DNA from: JAAZNF01 sp964561025
GTDB taxonomy: Bacteria > Myxococcota > B64-G9
Direction: 5' to 3'
Length of the DNA: 20,795 nucleotides
NCBI GenBank assembly: GCA_964561025.1
Contig: CAZLNM010000093.1
Span: forward strand, 1-20,795
Below, one piece after another: positions 15,942-20,795 of the stretch. The notes below the pieces were generated by a model. That model was not told the DNA's origin and made no database searches. It saw nothing but the letters and a program-made list of their open reading frames with translations. Each line of letters begins with the position of its first letter. The first letter of the stretch is position 1. The translations under genes were made by a program, and so were the position numbers.

Positions 15942-17573
15942 TCAGTCTCCGAAGGCATAAAGATAGCCGTCGCGCGCTCCTACGAAGATCCGGCCCTTCC
16001 ATACCGCCGGGGTGCTCTCGATGCAAGAACCCGAGGGGATGGTGAGGGACCAGGCACGCCGCGGCGCGCGCGGGTTCTCCAGTGAATAGGCGCGCAGCTC
16101 GCCCGTGCAGCTCGCCACCAGCAGGTATCCGTCCACCACCACCGGCGATGCCCAGGCGTGCCAACCCAACGCCTCCACGAAGTCCACCCGTCCGCTCTCC
16201 CGGTCCACCACCAGAAGCTCGCCCGCGTGGGTGGTGGCGTAGATCACCTCTTCGTAGAGCGCCGGGGTGGACCAGATGCCGCCTTTCTCGGGCTCCTTGG
16301 GCCCGGGCGGGATGCGCAGGCTCCACACCACCGGGTCGTAGGGCCGCGATGGGTCCAGCAGCATGAGCTGGCCGAACTCCCGCGCCACCGGGTGGAAGCG
16401 CTCCAGCTCCGCGGCCACGATCAGCCGCCCCTCGCCGTCCACCACCACGGTGGCGTCGATGTCGTCGAAGGCAAGAAAGTCGAAGGAGAGCGGCGCACGG
16501 CCTTCCCGCGCCCGCGAGACGTCCAGCCCCATCACCCGGCCCGCCGAGTTGGCGAAGTAGGCGCGCTCGCCGAAGAGGGCGACCGAGCTCTCGATGCTGA
16601 AGTCGTGGTGGCCGAGCAGGGAGATGAGCTCGTCGTTCCAGGAGGGCACCGCGAGCAGCAGCCGGGGCTGCACCGTCACCCGGCCGCGGCGATCGAAGTC
16701 GCGGTTGAGCTCGATGGCGAAGAAGGTCCCGTTCTCCCCGCCTTCGTACAGGACGCCGTCGCGAACCACCGGGTTGCCGTCCCAGTCGTCGTTGCCCATG
16801 AGCGGAAAGTCGTGGGCGTCGAGGCGCCACAGCTCGACCGGCCGCTCACGGTCCAGGGCCAGCACGCGCAGGTAGTTGTCCCGGCTGCCGAAGTACAGCA
16901 GCGGGTAGCCGTCGGGGTCCAGGGTGACCGAGCCCTTGATGATGTCGCCGGTGGGAAAGGGCGGGCGCAGGTCATGGCCCGTGTCGGCGTCGATGAAGTG
17001 CACCCGGCGGTCGAAGGTGCCCACGATCACCTCGGTGACGCCGTCGTCGCGTTCCCACACCACCGGCTGGCCGGTCCAGCCGGTGCCGCACCATTCCACC
17101 GGCTCGTGCCCCACGTAGGAGATGGCGCACATGGGCTCCCGGGGGTAGCGCCACAGGAGGCGCGGGTGCCTGGGGAACGGCCCCTCGCCGTACCAGTTGC
17201 GCGCGGCGTTGCCGCGAAACTGCAAGAGCCCCCGGGGCTCGGGCAAGAGGTGGCGCAGGATGGGAACGAGCGGCGGGTCCTCTTCTTCCTCTACGAGCGA
17301 GGCCTCGAGGCCCCCGGCAGGCGCGCCGGCGATGGGCGGCCCTTCACTCGATGGGCCCGTGGCCGGGGCTCGCGACAGCGAGTGGGCCACCAAGAAGCCG
17401 GAGAGCCCCAGGATGACGCCGCCGAGAAACCCCACCAGCAGGCCATAGCGGTAGTGATCGGGCCGCACGGTCGGGGCGCGGAACCGCCCGAGGGCGGTGG
17501 CGAGCACCTCGCGCTCGGAGGCCGCCAGGGGGGCCTTCGGCTCCACGCGCATCATCTGGGATCGGCTGGCCAC
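15942..17573 (-). CDS. Membrane-anchored PQQ-type beta-propeller protein
   Basis: This 543-residue protein has a short cytosolic N-terminus, one membrane segment (about 43-65; YGLLVGFLGGVILGLSGFLV) and a large periplasmic domain. Residues from about 115 on are repeated blades in the style of PQQ-like propellers (GQPVVWERDDGVTEVIVGTFD, GNPVVRDGVLYEGGENGTFF, STPALYEEVIYATTHAGELL, STPAVWKGRIFVGARDGYLYAF). No quinoprotein dehydrogenase active site is seen, so it is probably a binding or scaffold protein. The GTG at 17573 has GGGAG 7 nt upstream; an ATG at 17597 lies inside the promoter -10 and cannot be the start. It is coupled to the FGE-like gene and divergent from the phosphate transporter. 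Confidence 0.85.
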   Translation of the reverse strand: MASRSQMMRVEPKAPLAASEREVLATALGRFRAPTVRPDHYRYGLLVGFLGGVILGLSGFLVAHSLSRAPATGPSSEGPPIAGAPAGGLEASLVEEEEDPPLVPILRHLLPEPRGLLQFRGNAARNWYGEGPFPRHPRLLWRYPREPMCAISYVGHEPVEWCGTGWTGQPVVWERDDGVTEVIVGTFDRRVHFIDADTGHDLRPPFPTGDIIKGSVTLDPDGYPLLYFGSRDNYLRVLALDRERPVELWRLDAHDFPLMGNDDWDGNPVVRDGVLYEGGENGTFFAIELNRDFDRRGRVTVQPRLLLAVPSWNDELISLLGHHDFSIESSVALFGERAYFANSAGRVMGLDVSRAREGRAPLSFDFLAFDDIDATVVVDGEGRLIVAAELERFHPVAREFGQLMLLDPSRPYDPVVWSLRIPPGPKEPEKGGIWSTPALYEEVIYATTHAGELLVVDRESGRVDFVEALGWHAWASPVVVDGYLLVASCTGELRAYSLENPRAPRRAWSLTIPSGSCIESTPAVWKGRIFVGARDGYLYAFGD

Positions 17574-17592
17574 GCGGGCTCTCCCTCTCTCC

Positions 17593-17620
17593 AGCATAAG
17601 GCCGGGGCGCCGCGAGTCAA
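17593..17620 (-). promoter_or_regulatory. Sigma-70 promoter of the beta-propeller/FGE-like operon
   Basis: On the minus strand TTGACT (17620-17615), a 16-bp spacer and TATGCT (17598-17593) form a good promoter. Transcription would begin near 17586, leaving a short leader that carries the purine-rich ribosome-binding site for the GTG at 17573. Confidence 0.65.
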
Positions 17621-17722
17621 AAAACCGGATGCACCGTTCGCGAGGAATGCGGTTGTAGCATGAATACGCTTTTGTTACTTATTCATCATGTCCGACGCGC
17701 GTTCTCGGCAAGGAGCGGCGTG

Positions 17723-19303
17723 ATGTTTGCGGTGTTGTCGTCGGTGCTTGGAGGAATCGGCCTGTTCCTGCTCGGTATGATGCTCATGACCGACGGGCTC
17801 AAGGCGCTGGCCGGCGCATCGCTACGCAACGTGATCTCGCGTTTCACCCGCAACCGCCTCATGGCGGTGGCGACCGGCGCGTGGGTGACGGCCCTGGTCC
17901 AGTCGTCGAGCGCGACCACCCTGGCCACCATCGGCTTCGTCAGCGCGGGCCTGCTCAGCTTCGAGAGCGCGGTCGGGGTCATCTTCGGGGCCAACGTGGG
18001 CACCACCTCGACTGGCTGGCTGGTCGGGCTCTTCGGCTTGAAACTCTCTTTCGGCAAGGTGCTGTTTCCGCTGATCGGGCTGGGCGCGCTGGCGCGCCTG
18101 GTAGGCAGGGGCCACATGGCCCAGGTGGGCACGGCCCTGGCAGGCCTGGGGGTGATTTTCGTGGGCATCGACTTTCTCCAGGCCGGGATGCAGTCGCTAG
18201 CGACCCAGTTCCGGCCCGCGGACTTCCCACGCGCCGATCTGGTGGGCCGGGCGCTGCTCGTGCTGATCGGAACCGTGATGACGGTGGTGATGCAAAGTTC
18301 GAGCGCCGCCGTTGCCACCACACTGGCCGCGCTCTCGTCCGGAGCCATCGATCTCCACCAGGCCGCGGCGCTGGTGGTCGGCCAAAACGTCGGAACCACC
18401 GTCACCGCCGCCATTGCCTCCATCGGCGCCACCGCGGCTGCCAAACGGACTGCCGTGGTGCACGTGTTGTTCAACGTCGGCACCGGGATCGTGGCCTTCG
18501 CATTGTTGCCGTACCTGGTGTTCGCCATCGACCGCCTGGCCATTCGCTTGTGGGACGGGGATGCCACACTCACCCTGGCTGCCTTCCATACCCTCTTCAA
18601 TCTGATGGGGCTGGCGCTCTTTTTGCCGTTGTCGGGCCGGCTGGCGAGGGTCGTAGTGCGGCTCGTGCCCGAGCGACGTTCGCGCTTTTCGGCCTGGCTG
18701 GATCCGACGCTGCTCGGCATTCCGGCGGTGGCGCTCGGCGCGGTGCAACGCGCGCAGGCCCGCATCGGCGCGGAGCTGTTTGCCACGACGGCGGCCCAAC
18801 TACGACGCGGCCCGCCAGCGGATCCGCGTCTGCTCGACGAACTCGACAAAGCTCTGGACGAGGTAAGGCGCTTTCTGGCCGTCTTGCCGCCCCCGGCCGG
18901 GCCGAGCCCCGAGTTCGAAAGGCGTCTCGGTGCGCTGCACGCCAACGAGCACCTGGAACGCATGCTTCAGGACGTACGCAAGACTGAACACCTGGCCGCG
19001 CTAGAGAATGAAGTTTCCCTAGCCGCCGGCGCGCGCGGGCTGGCAGATGTCCTCGACCGGCTCGCTACCGATCTGTCGGCCGAGCGGCAGCTGCCGGACG
19101 TGGCTGCCATCGAGGCGTTCTCGCAACGTCAGGCGGACGAACGGCGCACTGCCCGGCCGGCCATTCTGGCCGCCACAGCCTCGTGCCAGCTCGACCCGGA
19201 TGCTGCCCTGGCTGCGCTGGCTTCCCAGCGCTGGCTCGACCGGCTCGCCTACCACGCCTGGCGCATCACCCACCACATCCGCATCATGCTGAGTGAAAAG
19301 TGA
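17723..19303 (+). CDS. Na/Pi cotransporter family protein (NptA/YjbB type) with PhoU-like C-terminus
   Basis: This 526-residue inner-membrane protein has the duplicated Na/Pi core. The QSSSATT motif at 60-66 and QSSSAAV at 191-197 are the paired substrate motifs, each followed by an asparagine motif (GANVGTT 89-95; GQNVGTT 220-226). Hydrophobic helices fill 1-330. The C-terminal ~190 residues are soluble, helical and PhoU-like. The family moves phosphate with sodium; YjbB is thought to export phosphate. The ATG at 17723 has AAGGAG 7 nt upstream; an in-frame ATG at 17660 lacks a ribosome-binding site and would add a polar tail. No clear promoter or PHO box was found. Transport direction cannot be told. 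Confidence 0.9.
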   Translation: MFAVLSSVLGGIGLFLLGMMLMTDGLKALAGASLRNVISRFTRNRLMAVATGAWVTALVQSSSATTLATIGFVSAGLLSFESAVGVIFGANVGTTSTGWLVGLFGLKLSFGKVLFPLIGLGALARLVGRGHMAQVGTALAGLGVIFVGIDFLQAGMQSLATQFRPADFPRADLVGRALLVLIGTVMTVVMQSSSAAVATTLAALSSGAIDLHQAAALVVGQNVGTTVTAAIASIGATAAAKRTAVVHVLFNVGTGIVAFALLPYLVFAIDRLAIRLWDGDATLTLAAFHTLFNLMGLALFLPLSGRLARVVVRLVPERRSRFSAWLDPTLLGIPAVALGAVQRAQARIGAELFATTAAQLRRGPPADPRLLDELDKALDEVRRFLAVLPPPAGPSPEFERRLGALHANEHLERMLQDVRKTEHLAALENEVSLAAGARGLADVLDRLATDLSAERQLPDVAAIEAFSQRQADERRTARPAILAATASCQLDPDAALAALASQRWLDRLAYHAWRITHHIRIMLSEK

Positions 19304-19376
19304 CGGCAAAACGCCGCAGAGTGAAGACGAATTGGCTTTACATGACTGACGCTCGGGGGAAACATAAGACGCAGGC

Positions 19377-20795
19377 ATGAGGACCATCGTCTGGTTTCGC
19401 GGCAAGGATCTGCGCATCGCCGACCATGCGCCCCTCGCGGAGGCCGCCATGGCAGGCGAAGCCATCCCGCTCTTCGTGCTCGATCCGTACTTCTTCGCGC
19501 CAGAACGCGCGCAGCGGATCGGGCACCGGATCCAGTTCTTGCTCGAATCGCTCTCGGAGCTTTCCGAGAATCTGCGCTCCCTGGGCTCGCGCCTCATCGT
19601 CGTCCCCGGACGAAGCGTCGATGTCGTGCCCAGGCTCGCAGCGCTCTGGAAGGCCGAGCGCGTGGTGGCGCACGCCTGGGCCGCGCCTGTCGGCCGCGAA
19701 CGCGACCGGAGGATCGCCGCGGCTCTCGGTGAACGTTTCCGGCTGTACGACGGGGAGACGCTCAGCCCCCCCGGCTCGATCCGCAGCGGCACCGGCAAGC
19801 CCTACGCCGTGTTCTCCGCCTTCGCGCGAGCGTGGCGCCGCGACGTGGCCCCGGCAGCGCCACGTCCTACGCCACCGGTGCTCCCGCGGGTCTTACGCGC
19901 CTTTCTCGAAGAGTCGGTGCCGATCCTGCGGCCCGTCGACCTCGGCCTCGTGCCGAATCCCAAGGTGCAACCCGGAGGAGAGCGGGCGGCGCAGGGCCGG
20001 CTGAACGCCTTTCTGCGCGGGCCGGGGCCGCGGTACGCCGAGCAGCGGGACCGTCTGGACCTGTCTGGCACGAGCCGCCTCTCGGCCGATCTCAAGTTCG
20101 GGACGCTCTCGATCCGGCAGGTCTTTTCGGCGGCACGCAAAGTCCTTGGAGACACCGCGTCGGGACGAGCTTTCGAGAACGAGCTGCTCTGGCGCGAGTT
20201 CGCCCACTCCATCCTGTGGGACCGGCCGGACGTGCTCCACCAGCCCTTCCGAGCCGAGTTCGCGGACTTTCCGTGGCGAACCGACGCGGCAGGCTGGCAG
20301 GCCTGGGTCGAGGGGGCGACGGGGTACCCTGTCGTCGATGCCGCGGCGCGGCAGCTCCTTGCCGAAGGGTTCGTACACAACCGGGCGCGCATGATCGCGG
20401 CGAGCTTCCTCGCCAAGCACCTGATGATCGACTACAAGCGCGGCGAGGCGCACTACCTGGAGTGGCTCACCGACGGCGATTGGGCCCAGAACAACATGGG
20501 ATGGCAGTGGTGCGCCGGCTGCGGCTGTGATGCCCAGCCGTACTTCCGGGTCATGAACCCGGTCGCGCAGGGGCGGCGCTTCGACCCCGAAGGGAGCTAC
20601 GTCCGGCATTACCTTCCAGAGCTCGCCAGGCTCCCCGCGAGGTTCGTCCACAGTCCCTGGGAGGCCCCGGAGGACGTCCTCCAGCGCGCTGGCGTGCGCC
20701 TCGGCCGCGACTACCCGCGGCCCATCGTCGAGCACTCAGAGGCACGCCGGCGGTATCTCGCGACGGCGCGGGCACACCTCGCCAGGCGCCGGCGC
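19377..20795 (+). CDS. phrB: Deoxyribodipyrimidine photolyase (cryptochrome/photolyase family), 3' end beyond window
   Basis: The enzyme repairs UV-induced cyclobutane pyrimidine dimers using FADH- and blue light. 473 codons are present with no stop, close to the family's full length, so only the extreme C-terminus is missing. The N-terminal antenna domain (TIVWFRGKDLRIADH) is followed by the FAD-binding domain: ENELLWREFAHSIL (268-281), TGYPVVDAAARQL (315-327), HNRARMIAASFLAKHL (334-349) and NNMGWQW...DAQPYFRVMNP (372-395). Asn372, matching E. coli Asn378, supports dimer-repair activity. In the electron-transfer triad Trp300 and Trp376 are kept but the middle Trp is Tyr353. The ATG at 19377 is just downstream of an in-frame TAA; the ribosome-binding site is weak. 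A 73-bp gap, with a small CGGC/GCCG hairpin, follows the phosphate transporter gene. Confidence 0.92.
   Translation, partial: MRTIVWFRGKDLRIADHAPLAEAAMAGEAIPLFVLDPYFFAPERAQRIGHRIQFLLESLSELSENLRSLGSRLIVVPGRSVDVVPRLAALWKAERVVAHAWAAPVGRERDRRIAAALGERFRLYDGETLSPPGSIRSGTGKPYAVFSAFARAWRRDVAPAAPRPTPPVLPRVLRAFLEESVPILRPVDLGLVPNPKVQPGGERAAQGRLNAFLRGPGPRYAEQRDRLDLSGTSRLSADLKFGTLSIRQVFSAARKVLGDTASGRAFENELLWREFAHSILWDRPDVLHQPFRAEFADFPWRTDAAGWQAWVEGATGYPVVDAAARQLLAEGFVHNRARMIAASFLAKHLMIDYKRGEAHYLEWLTDGDWAQNNMGWQWCAGCGCDAQPYFRVMNPVAQGRRFDPEGSYVRHYLPELARLPARFVHSPWEAPEDVLQRAGVRLGRDYPRPIVEHSEARRRYLATARAHLARRRR

Noticed and set aside
15942..17573. The beta-propeller as a PQQ-dependent dehydrogenase
   Set aside because: Only the blade repeats are present. 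The catalytic and PQQ-binding motifs of quinoprotein dehydrogenases were not seen.
17574..17597. ATG at 17597 as start of the beta-propeller gene
   Set aside because: That ATG lies inside the -10 element TATGCT, while the GTG at 17573 has a strong purine-rich ribosome-binding site.

Overview
The window comes from a GC-rich genome that looks deltaproteobacterial, most likely Myxococcota. The grounds are a LexA with a myxobacterial-type operator, a zinc-ribbon Ser/Thr kinase with a TPR tail, a TPR-containing histidine kinase paired with a sigma-54 activator, and an FGE-like protein. This assignment is inferred from gene content. A 10-N assembly gap (8128-8137) breaks one gene, so this is probably a draft contig. 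No tRNA, rRNA, CRISPR array or insertion sequence was seen.

Layout. 1-341 (-): start of an unrecognised protein that runs off the left edge. 619-2139 (+): POT-family peptide/proton symporter. 2411-3049 (-): lexA, with a LexA box lying between its own -35 and -10. 3211-4002 (+): secreted lipoprotein. 4008-9783 (-): a six-gene envelope-stress operon, in transcription order pspA-like 1, pspA-like 2, an unknown gene broken by the gap, NfeD, flotillin, and a beta-carbonic-anhydrase-like fusion protein. 9965-13142 (-): an overlapping pair, a sigma-54 response regulator and a soluble TPR histidine kinase. 13362-15002 (-): Ser/Thr kinase. 15066-17573 (-): FGE-like exported protein and a membrane-anchored PQQ-type beta-propeller. 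17723-19303 (+): Na/Pi cotransporter. 19377 to the right edge (+): DNA photolyase, with no stop inside the window.

The central story is 4008-13142. The kinase/regulator pair lies directly upstream of the Psp/flotillin operon. The 181-bp gap between them holds a near-perfect sigma-54 promoter (GGCACG-N4-TTGCA), and further upstream two similar 13-bp dyads with centres 21 bp apart, a plausible activator site. The simplest model is that the soluble TPR kinase senses envelope or cytosolic stress, phosphorylates the activator, and switches on two PspA-like coiled-coil proteins, a flotillin/NfeD membrane-scaffold pair, an unknown protein and a catalytically degenerate carbonic-anhydrase-like protein. 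PspA and flotillin/NfeD are each known from membrane-stress systems. This control arrangement and the last protein are what look unusual.

The other clusters are smaller. FGE-like and beta-propeller genes are translationally coupled (TGAATG) and sit beside the Ser/Thr kinase, which has its own promoter. Starts were chosen from ribosome-binding sites, promoter position and overlaps, so several are shorter than the longest open frame.
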